From the NCBI RefSeq assembly GCF_013282575.1, contig NZ_JAAAYE010000048.1, positions 1-45,273 on the forward strand: a DNA stretch of 45,273 bases, in the 5' to 3' direction. The stretch is from Paraburkholderia sp. NMBU_R16. Lineage in GTDB: Bacteria; Pseudomonadota; Gammaproteobacteria; Burkholderiales; Burkholderiaceae. The position numbers and the translations under genes were made by a program. A model generated the notes under the pieces. The model was given only the letters and a program-made list of their open reading frames with translations. It had not been told where the DNA came from and did no database searches. Positions 17,180 through 27,266 of the stretch are shown here, one piece after another. Position 1 is the stretch's first letter; each line of letters begins with the position of its first letter.

Positions 17180-17881
17180 TCATGCGCTCTTGGCGAGCCG
17201 GTAGCCGCTGCCGCGCACCGTTTCGATCATAGCATCGCAGCCGGCCGGCTTGAGCGCGGCGCGCAAACGCTTGATATGCACGTCGACCGTCCGCTCTTCG
17301 ACGAATACATGATCGCCCCAGACCTGGTCGAGCAGTTGCGTACGGCTATGCACGCGCTCCGGATGTGTCATGAAAAAATGCAGCAGCCGGAATTCAGTCG
17401 GACCGAGATCGAGCTTGATCTCGCTGCCATCGGCATGTGCCGCGACGCGGTGCGTGGCCGGGTCGAGCTTGAGCCCGTTGATGGCTACGATGTCTTCCGT
17501 CAGTTGCGGAGCGCGCCGGCGCAACACGGCCTTGATGCGGGCCATCAATTCCTTCGGTGAGAACGGCTTCGTGACGTAATCGTCCGCACCGATTTCAAGA
17601 CCCAGCACCTTGTCCTGCTCGTCACCACGCGCGGTCAGCATGATGATCGGAATGTGTTTCGTGCGCTCGTTGTTGCGCAGGTCGCGCGCAAACGCGATAC
17701 CCGATTTGCCCGGCAACATCCAGTCGAGCAAGACGAGATCGGGCAGCACGTCGCTGATCAGCGACTGCGCCTGTTCCGCGTTGTAGGCGCGGATCGGACA
17801 ATGGCCCGCATGCTGCAGGTTGATCGAGATCAGCTCTGAAATGGCGGGCTCATCTTCGATGATGAGAATGCTGCTCGGCAT
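17180..17881 (-). CDS. phoB: Phosphate-regulon response regulator PhoB
   Basis: 233-aa OmpR-family regulator. Receiver domain with acidic pocket IEDEP, phospho-acceptor D53 in LLDWMLPG, and K in YVTKPFSP; C-terminal winged helix with FRLLHFFMTHPERVHSR and RTVDVHIKRLRAAL...VRGSGYRL. I use ATG 17881 rather than the GTG two codons earlier, because AAGAGG is spaced 5 nt from the ATG and would overlap the GTG. It should bind the Pho box at 22547-22579 upstream of pstS, so the operon is autoregulated. Confidence 0.96.
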   Translation of the reverse strand: MPSSILIIEDEPAISELISINLQHAGHCPIRAYNAEQAQSLISDVLPDLVLLDWMLPGKSGIAFARDLRNNERTKHIPIIMLTARGDEQDKVLGLEIGADDYVTKPFSPKELMARIKAVLRRRAPQLTEDIVAINGLKLDPATHRVAAHADGSEIKLDLGPTEFRLLHFFMTHPERVHSRTQLLDQVWGDHVFVEERTVDVHIKRLRAALKPAGCDAMIETVRGSGYRLAKSA

Positions 17882-17898
17882 CGTCACCTCTTGAAACG

Positions 17899-18603
17899 TT
17901 AACTAAGCGCTTCGCGTTCGAGCGCGTCGCGCGACTTGTGCCGCACGTCCGTGCCCTTCACGATGTAAATGATGAATTCGGCGATGTTCTTCGCGTGGTC
18001 GCCGATCCGCTCGATCGCCTTGGCGATGAACAGGTACTCGAGGCCCGCCGAGATCGTGCGCGGGTCTTCCATCATGTACGTGACGAGCTTGCGCACGAAT
18101 GCGCGAAACTCTTCGTCGATCGCCTTGTCGTCCCGCACGATCTGCGCCGCCGCCACGGTATCGAGACGCGCGAACGCATCCAATGCGCGGCGCAGGATCG
18201 TCACGGCCATCTCGCCCGAGACCTTGATCTCGGCGATGTTGACGGTGCGCGCCGCACCGTCCTCCATGAGCCGCTTCACACGCTTGGCAATTTTCTCGGC
18301 CTCGTCGCCCGCCCGCTCGAGGTTCGTGATCGTCTTCGAGATCGCGAGCAGCAAGCGCAGGTCCCGCGCCGCCGGCTGCCGGCGCGCGATGATATTGCTG
18401 CACTCCTCGTCGATCGCGACTTCCATCGTATTGACGGTTTCCTCCGCCGCGATCACTTGGTCGGCAATTTCGGCGTCGAAGGCATTGAGCGCCTGCATCG
18501 CGCGCGTGATTTGCGCTTCGATCAGACCGCCCATTTCGAGCACTTTCGACGAAAGAAGATTGAGATCCGCGTCGAACTGGCTGGACAGGTGCTTATCGGA
18601 CAT
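17899..18603 (-). CDS. phoU: Phosphate transport regulator PhoU
   Basis: 234-aa all-helical protein with two PhoU repeats; the metal-binding signatures are visible (AIDEECSNIIARRQPAARDLR in the first, AIERIGDHAKNIAEFIIY in the second). PhoU links PstB to PhoR and keeps the kinase off under phosphate-rich conditions. Lies 21 bp after pstB and 17 bp before phoB. Confidence 0.95.
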   Translation of the reverse strand: MSDKHLSSQFDADLNLLSSKVLEMGGLIEAQITRAMQALNAFDAEIADQVIAAEETVNTMEVAIDEECSNIIARRQPAARDLRLLLAISKTITNLERAGDEAEKIAKRVKRLMEDGAARTVNIAEIKVSGEMAVTILRRALDAFARLDTVAAAQIVRDDKAIDEEFRAFVRKLVTYMMEDPRTISAGLEYLFIAKAIERIGDHAKNIAEFIIYIVKGTDVRHKSRDALEREALS

Positions 18604-18624
18604 GGTGAACTCCCTCTCGATTCA

Positions 18625-19473
18625 TCAGCCGAATCGGCCGGTGATGTAGTCCTCGGTTTCCTTGCGGACCGGCTTGATGAAAATCTTTTCGGTATCGCCG
18701 AACTCGATCAGTTCGCCGAGATACATGTACCCGGTGTAATCGGAACAGCGTGCCGCCTGCTGCATGTTATGCGTGACGATGACAACCGTGTAATCGTTCT
18801 TGAGCTCAGCGATGAGTTCCTCCACGCGCCCTGTCGAAATGGGGTCCAGCGCCGAGCAGGGCTCGTCGAGCAACAGCACTTCCGGCCGGATCGCGATGCC
18901 GCGTGCGATGCAAAGCCGCTGCTGCTGTCCGCCCGACAGGCCGTAGCCGCTCTGATTGAGCTTGTCCTTGACCTCGTTCCAGAGCGCCGCTTTCGTCAGC
19001 GCCCATTCGACGCGATCGTCCATTTCCGAGCGCGACAACGACTCGAACATTTTCACGCCGAATGCGATGTTGTCATAGATCGACATCGGAAACGGCGTCG
19101 GCTTCTGGAACACCATGCCGACGCGCGCGCGCAGCAGCGAAATGTCGCGCTTGCTCGTCAGCAGATCCTCGCCGTCCATGATGATTGCGCCCTCGGCGCG
19201 CTGCTCCGGATAAAGCGCGAACATCTTGTTGAACGTGCGCAGCAGCGTCGACTTTCCGCAACCCGACGGTCCGATGAACGCGGTCACCTTGCCCTCGGGA
19301 ATCTGCATGTTGATGTTCTTGAGCGCGTGGTACTTGCCGTAATAGAAGTTCAGGTTCTTGACTTCGATCTTCGGAGCCGCCGGCGCGAGCGCCGAACCGC
19401 CGTGCGCGGGATCGAAGCCGGCCGGCGCCGCAGGGCGCTCGATGGGGTTCAAATGAGACTCTGCCATATTCAT
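18625..19473 (-). CDS. pstB: Phosphate ABC transporter ATP-binding protein PstB
   Basis: 282-aa ABC ATPase. Walker [11 protein letters not shown]-loop [19 protein letters not shown], signature [14 protein letters not shown], Walker [15 protein letters not shown]-loop [10 protein letters not shown], and the PstB tail [15 protein letters not shown]. It has an N-terminal extension of about 35 residues rich in Ala and Pro before the ABC domain starts at [12 protein letters not shown]. Two ATGs lie close together (19473 and 19467); GGAG sits at suitable distance for the first. It follows pstA by 15 bp. Confidence 0.95.
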   Translation of the reverse strand: MNMAESHLNPIERPAAPAGFDPAHGGSALAPAAPKIEVKNLNFYYGKYHALKNINMQIPEGKVTAFIGPSGCGKSTLLRTFNKMFALYPEQRAEGAIIMDGEDLLTSKRDISLLRARVGMVFQKPTPFPMSIYDNIAFGVKMFESLSRSEMDDRVEWALTKAALWNEVKDKLNQSGYGLSGGQQQRLCIARGIAIRPEVLLLDEPCSALDPISTGRVEELIAELKNDYTVVIVTHNMQQAARCSDYTGYMYLGELIEFGDTEKIFIKPVRKETEDYITGRFG

Positions 19474-19488
19474 AGGGTCGCTCCGCCG

Positions 19489-20385
19489 TCACTTCTTGTG
19501 GAACATCGCGCGCGCGAGGATATTGAGTCCGAGCACACCGAGCGTAATCAGAAACACCCCGGCCCAGGCAAGCGATTGCCACTGCGGGAACGGGCTCATT
19601 GCAAACTTGTAGATCGTCACCGGCAGGTTCGCGATCGGTTGCCCCATATCGGTCGAGAAAAACTGGTTCGACAATGCGGTAAAGAGCAGCGGTGCGGTCT
19701 CGCCGGCAATACGCGCCACCGCGAGCAACACGCCGGTCACGACGCCGGCGAGAGATGCCTTGAGCGTCACCGACAGGATCATGCGCCACTTCGGCACACC
19801 GAGCGCGAATGCCGCTTCGCGCAGTGCGTTCGGCACGAGCAGCAGCATGTTTTCGGTCGTACGGATCACGATCGGAACCTGTAGCAAAGCAAGCGCGAGA
19901 GCGCCGGCCCAGCCGGAGAAATGGCCCAACTTGGCGACCACGAGCGCATAGACGAAGAGCCCGATGACGATCGATGGCGCCGACAACAGGATGTCGTTGA
20001 TGAAGCGCGTGGTATTCGCAAGCCAGCCTTTTTTCCCGTACTCGGCCAGATAGACGCCGGCGAGCACGCCGATCGGCGTACCGATGACCGTCGCAACGAG
20101 GACGAGAACCAGACTGCCGACGATGGCATTCGCCAGACCGCCGCCGTCCGTGTTGGGCGGCGGCGTGGACTGCGTGAACAGTTGAACCGAAAGACCGCCC
20201 ACGCCGAGACTCAGCGTCGTATAGAGAATCCAGACGAGCCAAAGCAGGCCGAACGCCATCGCGGCGAGCGACAACGCCAACGCGAACGCGTTGATGCGGC
20301 GGCGGTGGCGCTGCAGGCGGTCGCGCGTTGCCGCGAAGACTTCGGGGCTCGCCGAACCGGGTACATGTTGAGCGGGACGGTTCAT
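19489..20385 (-). CDS. pstA: Phosphate ABC transporter permease PstA
   Basis: 298-aa inner-membrane permease with about six transmembrane segments and the BPD-transp-1 EAA loop ([20 protein letters not shown]). The motif [20 protein letters not shown] and the periplasmic loop after TM1 are typical. It pairs with PstC to form the channel. Its ATG overlaps the pstC stop (20382-20385). Confidence 0.95.
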   Translation of the reverse strand: MNRPAQHVPGSASPEVFAATRDRLQRHRRRINAFALALSLAAMAFGLLWLVWILYTTLSLGVGGLSVQLFTQSTPPPNTDGGGLANAIVGSLVLVLVATVIGTPIGVLAGVYLAEYGKKGWLANTTRFINDILLSAPSIVIGLFVYALVVAKLGHFSGWAGALALALLQVPIVIRTTENMLLLVPNALREAAFALGVPKWRMILSVTLKASLAGVVTGVLLAVARIAGETAPLLFTALSNQFFSTDMGQPIANLPVTIYKFAMSPFPQWQSLAWAGVFLITLGVLGLNILARAMFHKK

Positions 20386-21362
20386 TTGGTGCCCTCGCCT
20401 TGCTCGAGCCTTAGCAGCATGAATTTGGAAAACGCGAGCACGATGAACGTAATCACGAACAGGATCAGGCCCAGCTCCATCAATGCGGACGTGTGCAAAC
20501 CCGGCGACGCTTCGGCGAACTCGTTCGCGAGCGCGGAAGTGATGCTGTTGCCCGGCGCAAAAAGCGACACGCTGCTCAAGAGATTCGTATTACCGATGAC
20601 GAACGTGACGGCCATCGTCTCGCCGAGCGCGCGCCCGAGCCCGAGCATGACGCCGCCGATCACGCCGTTTTTCGTGAACGGCAGCACGATCCTCCACATG
20701 ACCTCCCAGGTCGTGCAACCGATCCCATAAGCCGACTCCTTGAGCAGCACGGGCGTCACTTCGAAGACGTCCCGCATGACCGAGGCGATGTACGGAATGA
20801 TCATGATGGCGAGGATCACCCCCGCGCACAAAATGCCGATACCGATCGGCGGCCCCTGGAAGAGCGCGCCGACGAATGGAATCGAACCGAGTACCTCGCC
20901 GATGGGCTTTTGGAAAAAGCGCGCGAAGATCGGCGCGAACACGAGCAAGCCCCACATACCGTAGACGATGGACGGAATGGCGGCCAGCAATTCGATGGCG
21001 ATGCCGAGCGGCCGGCGCAACCACGTCGGCGAGAGTTCGGTCAGGAACAAAGCGATGCCGAAGCTGACGGGCACCGCGATGACGAGTGCGATGAGCGACG
21101 TGGCGATCGTGCCGTAGATCGGGACCAGCGCACCGAACGTGTCGTTGGGCGGATCCCAATCGGCGGTCCACAGAAAGCTCAGACCGAACTTGTGGATCGT
21201 CGGCAACGAGGCGACGAAAAGGGAGACAATGATCCCGCCAAGCGAAAGCAGCGTGACGATCGCGGCAAGCCGGGCGATGCTGCTGAACACGATATCGCCC
21301 AACCGGCTGGGCTCTTTTTGCGCCTGACTGGCCGGCGGCGACGCGACGTTGATCTCGGACAT
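20382..21362 (-). CDS. pstC: Phosphate ABC transporter permease PstC
   Basis: 326-aa inner-membrane permease with about six transmembrane segments; the EAA loop is [20 protein letters not shown], and [17 protein letters not shown] is the family motif. I start at ATG 21362 ([12 protein letters not shown]), which has AAGGA about 10 nt upstream; the ATG 11 codons earlier (21395) has no Shine-Dalgarno. It follows pstS across a gap that contains a strong stem-loop. Confidence 0.93.
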   Translation of the reverse strand: MSEINVASPPASQAQKEPSRLGDIVFSSIARLAAIVTLLSLGGIIVSLFVASLPTIHKFGLSFLWTADWDPPNDTFGALVPIYGTIATSLIALVIAVPVSFGIALFLTELSPTWLRRPLGIAIELLAAIPSIVYGMWGLLVFAPIFARFFQKPIGEVLGSIPFVGALFQGPPIGIGILCAGVILAIMIIPYIASVMRDVFEVTPVLLKESAYGIGCTTWEVMWRIVLPFTKNGVIGGVMLGLGRALGETMAVTFVIGNTNLLSSVSLFAPGNSITSALANEFAEASPGLHTSALMELGLILFVITFIVLAFSKFMLLRLEQGEGTK

Positions 21363-21410
21363 GTATGCGTAATCCTTTGCCGCACTGTTCGCCATGCGGC
21401 CGGTAGCGTT

Positions 21411-21445
21411 ACCCGGGGAGAAGGCGCTACGGCCCTTCCCCGGGT
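21411..21445. other. Stem-loop between pstS and pstC
   Basis: ACCCGGGGA (21411-21419) and TCCCCGGGT (21437-21445) pair perfectly, with further imperfect pairing inside the 17-nt interval (AAGG/CCTT). No T-run follows on the minus strand. This is the position where a 3'-end stabilising stem or partial terminator would let pstS be expressed above the transporter genes. Confidence 0.6.
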
Positions 21446-21460
21446 GTCCTCTGGACCGGC

Positions 21461-22492
21461 TTACTCAGCCAGCGCCTTGCCCGAACCGTCCTTCACCTTC
21501 GCTTTCCACTGCGTACGGATTTCCGAAACGACCGACTGCGGCAGCGAGATGTAGTCGAGGCCGTCCGCCGCCGGCGTACCGTTCTTGAAGGCCCAGTCGA
21601 AGAACTTCAGCGTTTCCTTGCCTTGCTCGGGCTTGTCCTGCGCCGTATGCAGCAGCACGAACGTCGCGCCGACGACCGGCCATGCGTCCTTGCCCGGCTC
21701 GTTCGTGAGGATCTGGTAGAACGACTTCTTCCAGTCCGCGCCCGCCGCCGCGGCCTTGAACGTCTCCGTCTTCGGCTCGACGACCGTACCCGCGCTGTTC
21801 TTGAGCGACGTGTAGGTCATGTGGTTCTGCTTCGCGTAGGCCCACTCGACATAGCCGATCGCACCCGGCAGACGTTGCACGAATGCGGCGACGCCATCGT
21901 TGCCCTTGCCGCCCGTACCGGTCGGCCAGTTGACCGTCGTGCCTTCGCCGATCTTCGACTTCCACTCGGGGTTGACCTGCGAGAGGTAGTGCGTCCAGAT
22001 GAACGACGTGCCCGAGCCGTCGGCGCGGCGCACCACGGCGATATCCGTATCGGGGAGCTTGACTTTCGGATTGCGTGCAACGATCGCCGGATCGTTCCAC
22101 TTCTTGATCTTGCCGAGATAGATGTCGCCGAGTACTCCGCCCGACAAAACGAGCTCACCGGCCTTCACGCCCGGCACGTTGACGACGGGCACCACGCCGC
22201 CGACCACCGTCGGGAACTGAAAGAGACCGTCCTTGGCCAGGTCCTCGTCCTTCAGCGGAGCGTCAGAGCCCGCGAAATCGACGGTCTTGGCGATGATCTG
22301 CTTGATGCCACCCGACGAGCCGATGCCTTGGTAGTTGACCTTGGCGCCACCGCTCTTCTGATAGGCGTCGGCCCATTTGGTATAGATCGGTGCGGCGAAC
22401 GTGCTGCCCGCGCCGGTAATGTCAGCGGCTTGCGCGGAGAGCGCGAAGAGCGCCGCGGCAACGCCGGCGAACGCAGTCTGCATCAATTTCAT
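21461..22492 (-). CDS. pstS: Periplasmic phosphate-binding protein PstS
   Basis: 343 aa with a clear signal peptide (basic MKLMQ, hydrophobic core, cleavage after SAQA at about residue 22). Mature protein begins [22 protein letters not shown]; phosphate-binding residues are in GAGSTF, the GSDAPL segment, and [13 protein letters not shown]. It captures phosphate in the periplasm and passes it to PstCA. First gene of the operon; expected to be the most abundant product. Confidence 0.96.
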   Translation of the reverse strand: MKLMQTAFAGVAAALFALSAQAADITGAGSTFAAPIYTKWADAYQKSGGAKVNYQGIGSSGGIKQIIAKTVDFAGSDAPLKDEDLAKDGLFQFPTVVGGVVPVVNVPGVKAGELVLSGGVLGDIYLGKIKKWNDPAIVARNPKVKLPDTDIAVVRRADGSGTSFIWTHYLSQVNPEWKSKIGEGTTVNWPTGTGGKGNDGVAAFVQRLPGAIGYVEWAYAKQNHMTYTSLKNSAGTVVEPKTETFKAAAAGADWKKSFYQILTNEPGKDAWPVVGATFVLLHTAQDKPEQGKETLKFFDWAFKNGTPAADGLDYISLPQSVVSEIRTQWKAKVKDGSGKALAE

Positions 22493-22546
22493 GGATTACC
22501 CCCAGTGGTGTGGTCGTGTGGATCGACACAGGGGAGATTAGGTAGT

Positions 22547-22579
22547 TATTGTGACAGTAATATGACCGGAAATTGACCG
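22547..22579 (-). promoter_or_regulatory. Pho box (three 11-bp repeats) upstream of pstS
   Basis: Read on the minus strand: CGGTCAATTTC, CGGTCATATTA, CTGTCACAATA, three head-to-tail 11-bp repeats of the PhoB half-site. The downstream two form a near-consensus 18-bp Pho box at 22551-22568. The edge lies 55 bp before the pstS ATG. Further single half-sites are seen upstream (CTGTCATA on the minus strand at 22681-22688 and CGTCATAT near 22635). The rest of the 261-bp pstS-glmM gap has only the terminator listed next. Confidence 0.85.
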
Positions 22580-22714
22580 CCCGTCATCGTCGCAGCAGCA
22601 GGATGAAGCAAATTTTTCGGAAATTGCCCGACGATATGACGAAATTTGGCGACGAAGACGCCAAAACTTCGCGGCCGGAATATGACAGTCGGGCAGCAAA
22701 AACTACATGAACGA

Positions 22715-22739
22715 AACGCCGCGAATCGCGGCGTTTTTT
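22715..22739. terminator. Terminator hairpin downstream of glmM
   Basis: AACGCCGCG (22715-22723), loop AAT, CGCGGCGTT (22727-22735): a 9-bp perfect stem. The T-run (six T, 22734-22739) is on the plus strand; the minus strand, on which glmM is read, has only TTTCGTT after the stem. It is placed to end glmM transcription and insulate pstS; it may work in both directions. Confidence 0.65.
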
Positions 22740-22753
22740 CCGTTCCGGCGCCC

Positions 22754-24115
22754 CTACGCCGTCTCCCGCTCCGCCACTTGGGCAATGTTTTCGGCGCACC
22801 GCACCGCGACCTCGCGTTCGCGCGCTTCGACCATGACACGCAGCACCGGCTCCGTGCCGGAGGCCCGAATCAGCACGCGACCGTTGCCGGCTAGCAAACG
22901 TTCGGCTTCCCCAACCGCCCGCGCGAGCGCCGCGCTCTCTTTCCACTTGGCGCCCGCGCGCATTCGCACGTTGATGAGCTTTTGCGGGAACAGCGTCAAA
23001 TCGGCCAGATTCTCCGCCAATGTGCGGCCACTGCGCTTGAGTGCCGCCAGCACGAGCAGCGCCGATACGATGCCATCGCCGGTGCTGTGGCGATCGAGCG
23101 AGAGGATATGGCCCGAGCCCTCGGCGCCAAGCTGCCATCCGTGTTCGCGCAACTGTTCGAGCACGTAGCGGTCGCCCACCGCCGCACGGACGAATTGCAC
23201 GCCTTCACGGACCAGCGCCACTTCCACCGCCATGTTGGTCATCAGCGTTCCGACGGCGCCGGCCACCCGGCCTTCGGTCGCAATCCGATCCTTCACGAGC
23301 AGATAAAGCAATTCGTCGCCGTTATAGAGCCGCCCCTCGGCGTCGACGATCTGCAAGCGATCCGCATCCCCGTCGAGCGCAATACCGAGATCGGCGCGGT
23401 TCGCGACTACGGCGCGCACGAGTGCATCGGGCGCCGTCGCGCCGACGCCGTCGTTGATATTGAAGCCATTCGGCGCGACGCCGATCGAGATGACCTCGGC
23501 ACCGAGTTCGTGGAACACGTGCGGCGCGATGTGATAGGCCGCACCGTGCGCGCAATCGAGAACGATCTTCAATCCGTGCAGATCGAAGGCGGCCGGGAAT
23601 GTGCTCTTGCAGAATTCGATGTAGCGCCCCGCCGCGTCGTCGAGCCGCCGCGCCTTGCCGAGCCGCTCGGACGGTGCGCATTCCAATGGCTCGTCGAGCG
23701 CGCTTTCGATCATCGCTTCCACCTCGTCGGGAAGCTTGTCGCCGTCCGCGCTGAAAAACTTGATGCCGTTATCGTAGTAAGGGTTGTGCGATGCGCTGAT
23801 CACCACGCCCGCCGAGAGCCGCAGCGCCCGCGTCAGATAGGCGACGGCCGGCGTCGGCATCGGCCCCGCCAGCATCACGTCCACTCCCGCTGCCGAGAAC
23901 CCGGCTTCGAGGGCGGCTTCCAGCATGTAGCCCGATACGCGCGTGTCCTTGCCGATCAGCACCGTGGGCCGCGAGCCGGGCTTGTTCACGCGGCGGTCCG
24001 CGCCCGCCAGCACCTTTCCGGCAGCGTAGCCGAGCCGCAATACGAAATCGGGCGTAATGGGCGCCTCACCGACTTTGCCCCGCACTCCATCGGTACCGAA
24101 ATAGCGTCGTGCCAT
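22754..24115 (-). CDS. glmM: Phosphoglucosamine mutase
   Basis: 453-aa alpha-D-phosphohexomutase converting glucosamine-6-phosphate to glucosamine-1-phosphate for UDP-GlcNAc synthesis. Starts [16 protein letters not shown]; active-site serine in [13 protein letters not shown] (S109); metal loop [13 protein letters not shown]; sugar-binding [16 protein letters not shown]; phosphate-binding [15 protein letters not shown]. Standard length. It follows folP closely (25 bp), probably one transcript. Confidence 0.96.
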   Translation of the reverse strand: MARRYFGTDGVRGKVGEAPITPDFVLRLGYAAGKVLAGADRRVNKPGSRPTVLIGKDTRVSGYMLEAALEAGFSAAGVDVMLAGPMPTPAVAYLTRALRLSAGVVISASHNPYYDNGIKFFSADGDKLPDEVEAMIESALDEPLECAPSERLGKARRLDDAAGRYIEFCKSTFPAAFDLHGLKIVLDCAHGAAYHIAPHVFHELGAEVISIGVAPNGFNINDGVGATAPDALVRAVVANRADLGIALDGDADRLQIVDAEGRLYNGDELLYLLVKDRIATEGRVAGAVGTLMTNMAVEVALVREGVQFVRAAVGDRYVLEQLREHGWQLGAEGSGHILSLDRHSTGDGIVSALLVLAALKRSGRTLAENLADLTLFPQKLINVRMRAGAKWKESAALARAVGEAERLLAGNGRVLIRASGTEPVLRVMVEAREREVAVRCAENIAQVAERETA

Positions 24116-24140
24116 TCTCTTTTTTCCTTATCGAGTTCAG

Positions 24141-25052
24141 TCAATTAGATTGGGCCGCACTTCTCGTGGCGTCCCGCACCGCGGCCCATACCTTGATGGC
24201 ATCGACGGTCTCGGCAACGTCGTGCACTCGCACGATCGCCGCGCCGCGCTCAGCCGCGCAGACCGCCCCCGCTACGCTGGCCGCGACCCGCTCGGCCGGT
24301 GTCGCGCGACCTGTAACGACGCCGAACATCGATTTGCGCGACATCCCCGCCAGGATCGGGAAGGGCCTTGCTCCCGGCGCAACCCGCGGTGCGGTATCGC
24401 GTAGGTGCGCCAGCAGCGCGTAGTTATCTTCGAGCGTCGATTTGCCAAAGCCGAATCCCGGATCGACGCTCAACCGTTCGCGCGCGATGCCTTCACGCAT
24501 CAGCGTATCGACACGCTCCGTCAGGAACGTACGAACATCCGCCACCACATCGGCATACTCGGGCTTTCCGCGCTGCATTGTCTGCGGTTCTCCGTGCATA
24601 TGCATCGCGCACAAGCCGCAGGCGCTATCGCGCACGGCCTCGATGGCGCCCGGAAGACGGAAACCCCAGACGTCGTTGATCAGGTCCGCACCGGCCGCCA
24701 GCGCGGCCCGCATCACTTCGGGCTTGTAGGTGTCGACGGACAGCGGCACCCCGACTCCCGCCAGCGCCTCGACGATCGGCATCACGCGCGCCAGCTCTTC
24801 ATCGAGCGGTACCGGCGGCGCGCCGGGGCGCGTTGATTCGCCGCCGATATCGATGATCTCGACGCCCTCGCGAATCATGCGTTCCGCTTGGCGCAGCGCG
24901 TCGTCGCGGGCCGCGTAACGTCCGCCATCGGAAAACGAATCGGGGGTCACGTTGAGAATTCCCATTACGCGGGGCCGCTCGAACGTCAACATGAACCGGC
25001 CGCATTGCAGCGGCTCGGGAAGGGATGCCGGGGAAAGATCAGTGTGCGTCAC
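24141..25052 (-). CDS. folP: Dihydropteroate synthase
   Basis: About 303 aa. Joins 4-aminobenzoate to dihydropterin pyrophosphate in folate synthesis; the sulfonamide target. Landmarks: RVMGILNVTPDSFSDGG, IIDIGGESTRPGA, LSVDTYKPEV, LINDVWGF, CAMHMHGEPQTMQ, VDPGFGFGKS, LAGMSRKSMFG and VRVHDV. The frame is open upstream to 25139, but that extension runs through the ftsH terminator stem and looks non-coding. I therefore start at GTG 25052 (VTHTDLSPASLPEPLQCGRF), which leaves an N-terminus like that of Burkholderia homologues; no strong Shine-Dalgarno helps decide, and the internal ATG at 24995 is a possible alternative. Confidence 0.9.
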   Translation of the reverse strand: MTHTDLSPASLPEPLQCGRFMLTFERPRVMGILNVTPDSFSDGGRYAARDDALRQAERMIREGVEIIDIGGESTRPGAPPVPLDEELARVMPIVEALAGVGVPLSVDTYKPEVMRAALAAGADLINDVWGFRLPGAIEAVRDSACGLCAMHMHGEPQTMQRGKPEYADVVADVRTFLTERVDTLMREGIARERLSVDPGFGFGKSTLEDNYALLAHLRDTAPRVAPGARPFPILAGMSRKSMFGVVTGRATPAERVAASVAGAVCAAERGAAIVRVHDVAETVDAIKVWAAVRDATRSAAQSN

Positions 25053-25102
25053 GAATCGTTGAGCGAGGAAAAAACACCAGGGGGCGCGAGCGCGACGCAA
25101 CG

Positions 25103-25132
25103 AAAAAGGCCGGTGCGTCAACCGCACCGGCC
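25103..25132 (-). terminator. Rho-independent terminator of ftsH
   Basis: On the minus strand the 10-bp stem GGCCGGTGCG / CGCACCGGCC with a 5-nt loop is followed by TTTTTCG. It starts 22 bp past the ftsH stop and lies upstream of folP, separating ftsH from the folP-glmM unit unless read through. Confidence 0.9.
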
Positions 25133-25154
25133 CTGTCACGCATCACAACCTTCG

Positions 25155-27047
25155 TCAGGCCGGCGCGGTGGCGCTGCCCGGCTTGACCTCAGCGCCCGGC
25201 GGCGTCCCACTACTGCCGGACGAGGCATCGGCCGGCGAGGCGCTCTTCGGCGAACGCGGAGGGCGACCGGCCATGATGTCATTGATCTGGTCAGCATCGA
25301 TGGTTTCCCATTCCATCAGCGCGGCAGTCATGGCCTCGACCTTGTCGCGGTTGGCTTCGAGCAGGCGCCGTGCAAGGTTGTACTGCTCATCGAGCACGTG
25401 GCGAATCTCGGCGTCGACCTTCTGCTGCGTCGCCTCCGAAATGGCGCGCGTAAAGCCCCGGCCGAACGGCGAACTTTCGTTTTCGTCGTCGGCGTACACC
25501 ATCGGACCGAGCGCATCCGTCATACCGAAGCGCGTCACCATCGCGCGAGCAGTCTGCGTGGCCTTGTTGAAATCGTCCGAAGCGCCGGTGCTGATCAGAT
25601 TCAGGAACAGCTCCTCCGCTACGCGGCCGCCAAACAGGATCGCGAGCCGATCGAGCAGATAATCCTTGGAGTACGTCTCGTTATCGTGCTCGGGCAATTG
25701 CCAGGTCACCCCGAGCGCGCGGCCGCGCGGAATGATCGTGACCTTGTGAACCGGATCGGCCTTCGGCAACAACTTCGCCACTACGGCGTGACCGGCTTCG
25801 TGATACGCCGTGGCGCGCTTCGCTTCCTCGCGAATCACGGCCGACTTGCGCTCCGGGCCCATGAAGATCTTGTCCTTGGCATCCTCGAAGTCCTGCATCT
25901 CGACGATGCGCTTGCCTCGGCGCGCCGCGAAAAGTGCGGCTTCGTTGACGAGGTTCGCGAGATCCGCGCCCGAAAAACCCGGCGTGCCGCGCGCGATGAC
26001 GGCAGCGTCGACATCGTTGGCGATCGGAACCTTGCGCAAGTGCACTTTCAAGATCTGCTCGCGGCCGCGAATGTCGGGCAAGCCGACATAGACCTGACGG
26101 TCGAAACGGCCGGGACGCAGCAATGCTTTGTCGAGCACGTCCGAACGGTTCGTCGCGGCGATGACGATGACGCCCGAATTGGCTTCGAAGCCGTCCATCT
26201 CGACGAGCATCTGATTCAGCGTCTGCTCGCGCTCGTCGTTGCCGCCCCCCATGCCGGCGCCGCGATGACGGCCGACGGCATCGATTTCGTCGATGAAGAC
26301 GATGCACGGGGCGTGTTTTTTCGCTTGCTCGAACATGTCGCGAACGCGCGCCGCGCCCACGCCGACGAACATTTCAACGAAATCCGAACCGGAGATACTA
26401 AAAAACGGCACCTTGGCTTCGCCGGCGATGGCGCGTGCAAGCAGCGTCTTGCCGGTACCCGGTGGCCCGACGAGCAGCACCCCACGCGGAATGCGTCCAC
26501 CGAGCTTCTGAAATTTTTGCGGGTCGCGCAGGAAATCGACGAGCTCGGACACTTCCTCCTTCGCTTCGTCACAACCGGCGACATCCGTGAAATTGATTGC
26601 GTTGTTGTTCTCGTCGATCAGACGCGCGCGCGATTTGCCGAACGAGAACGCTCCGCCTTTGCCGCCGCCCTGCATCTGCCTCATCATGTAGAACCAGAAT
26701 CCGATGATGAGAATCGTCGGTCCGAGGTAGTAAAGCGCCGATACGAGCGCGCTCGGCTCTTCATCGGCCTTGCCGCTCACTTGAACGCCATACTTCATCA
26801 GATCGCCGACCATCCAGATGTCGCCCGGCGATACGATCTGGTACTTTTGACCGTCGGCAGGAGTGACCGTGAGATTACGCCCTTGAACGACGACACTCTT
26901 GACCTTGCCGTCCTTCGCATCCGTCATGAACTGGGAGTACGAGACGCCTTCCTGGACGCGGGGCTTGTCGAACTGCTTGAACACAGTAAACAGCACCAGT
27001 GCGATCACCAGCCACACTGCTGCCTTCGAAAACATATTGTTGTTCAA
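25155..27047 (-). CDS. ftsH: ATP-dependent zinc metalloprotease FtsH
   Basis: 630-aa membrane AAA+ protease that degrades misfolded membrane proteins and regulators such as sigma-32 and LpxC. Two transmembrane segments (about residues 9-26 and 103-120) flank the periplasmic domain; AAA module with Walker A GPPGTGKT, Walker [10 protein letters not shown], second region of homology [20 protein letters not shown]; zinc site HEAGH; Pro/Ser/Gly-rich tail. I start at TTG 27047 (read as [13 protein letters not shown]): AAGGAG is 7 nt upstream, and Burkholderia FtsH starts with the same residues. The frame continues to 27155, but those residues are not FtsH-like. Confidence 0.95.
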   Translation of the reverse strand: MNNNMFSKAAVWLVIALVLFTVFKQFDKPRVQEGVSYSQFMTDAKDGKVKSVVVQGRNLTVTPADGQKYQIVSPGDIWMVGDLMKYGVQVSGKADEEPSALVSALYYLGPTILIIGFWFYMMRQMQGGGKGGAFSFGKSRARLIDENNNAINFTDVAGCDEAKEEVSELVDFLRDPQKFQKLGGRIPRGVLLVGPPGTGKTLLARAIAGEAKVPFFSISGSDFVEMFVGVGAARVRDMFEQAKKHAPCIVFIDEIDAVGRHRGAGMGGGNDEREQTLNQMLVEMDGFEANSGVIVIAATNRSDVLDKALLRPGRFDRQVYVGLPDIRGREQILKVHLRKVPIANDVDAAVIARGTPGFSGADLANLVNEAALFAARRGKRIVEMQDFEDAKDKIFMGPERKSAVIREEAKRATAYHEAGHAVVAKLLPKADPVHKVTIIPRGRALGVTWQLPEHDNETYSKDYLLDRLAILFGGRVAEELFLNLISTGASDDFNKATQTARAMVTRFGMTDALGPMVYADDENESSPFGRGFTRAISEATQQKVDAEIRHVLDEQYNLARRLLEANRDKVEAMTAALMEWETIDADQINDIMAGRPPRSPKSASPADASSGSSGTPPGAEVKPGSATAPA

Positions 27048-27182
27048 AGCACCACTCCTTCCTGATAGACGGGCGCCTACATTTACCTTGCGGCACCACG
27101 AAAGCATTCTAATCCAGTCCGTAGACCCCTGCCATAACGTTTCGTTACCGCGCAAATAGGGTTTTTCGATCCGTCAACGTGT

Positions 27183-27219
27183 CGTTTTCGCACAGTGCGT
27201 GCCGTTTTCGCACAGTGCG
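27183..27219. repeat. Twin palindromic repeat upstream of ftsH
   Basis: CGTTTTCGCACAGTGCG occurs at 27183-27199 and again at 27203-27219, a 20-bp period. Each copy contains the 11-bp palindrome CGCACAGTGCG, so two palindromes are spaced exactly two helical turns apart. It lies in the 219-bp rlmE-ftsH gap, about 136 bp before the ftsH start. It looks like a paired operator; the binder is unknown. Confidence 0.6.
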
Positions 27220-27266
27220 GGGGCATCCGCGGCGCGACGCTCGCACCGGCGCCCTTCACACGCGCC

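Noticed and set aside
17938-19884. Plus-strand frame of 648 aa opposite phoU-pstB-pstA
   Set aside because: Antisense shadow across three certain genes; composition is Arg/His/Leu-rich.
24888-27065. Plus-strand frame of 725 aa opposite ftsH and folP
   Set aside because: Antisense shadow spanning two certain genes and a terminator.
27155-27180. Sigma-32 promoter for ftsH (TTGACG and CCCTATTT on the minus strand)
   Set aside because: The two elements are only about 10 bp apart, shorter than the heat-shock promoter spacing.
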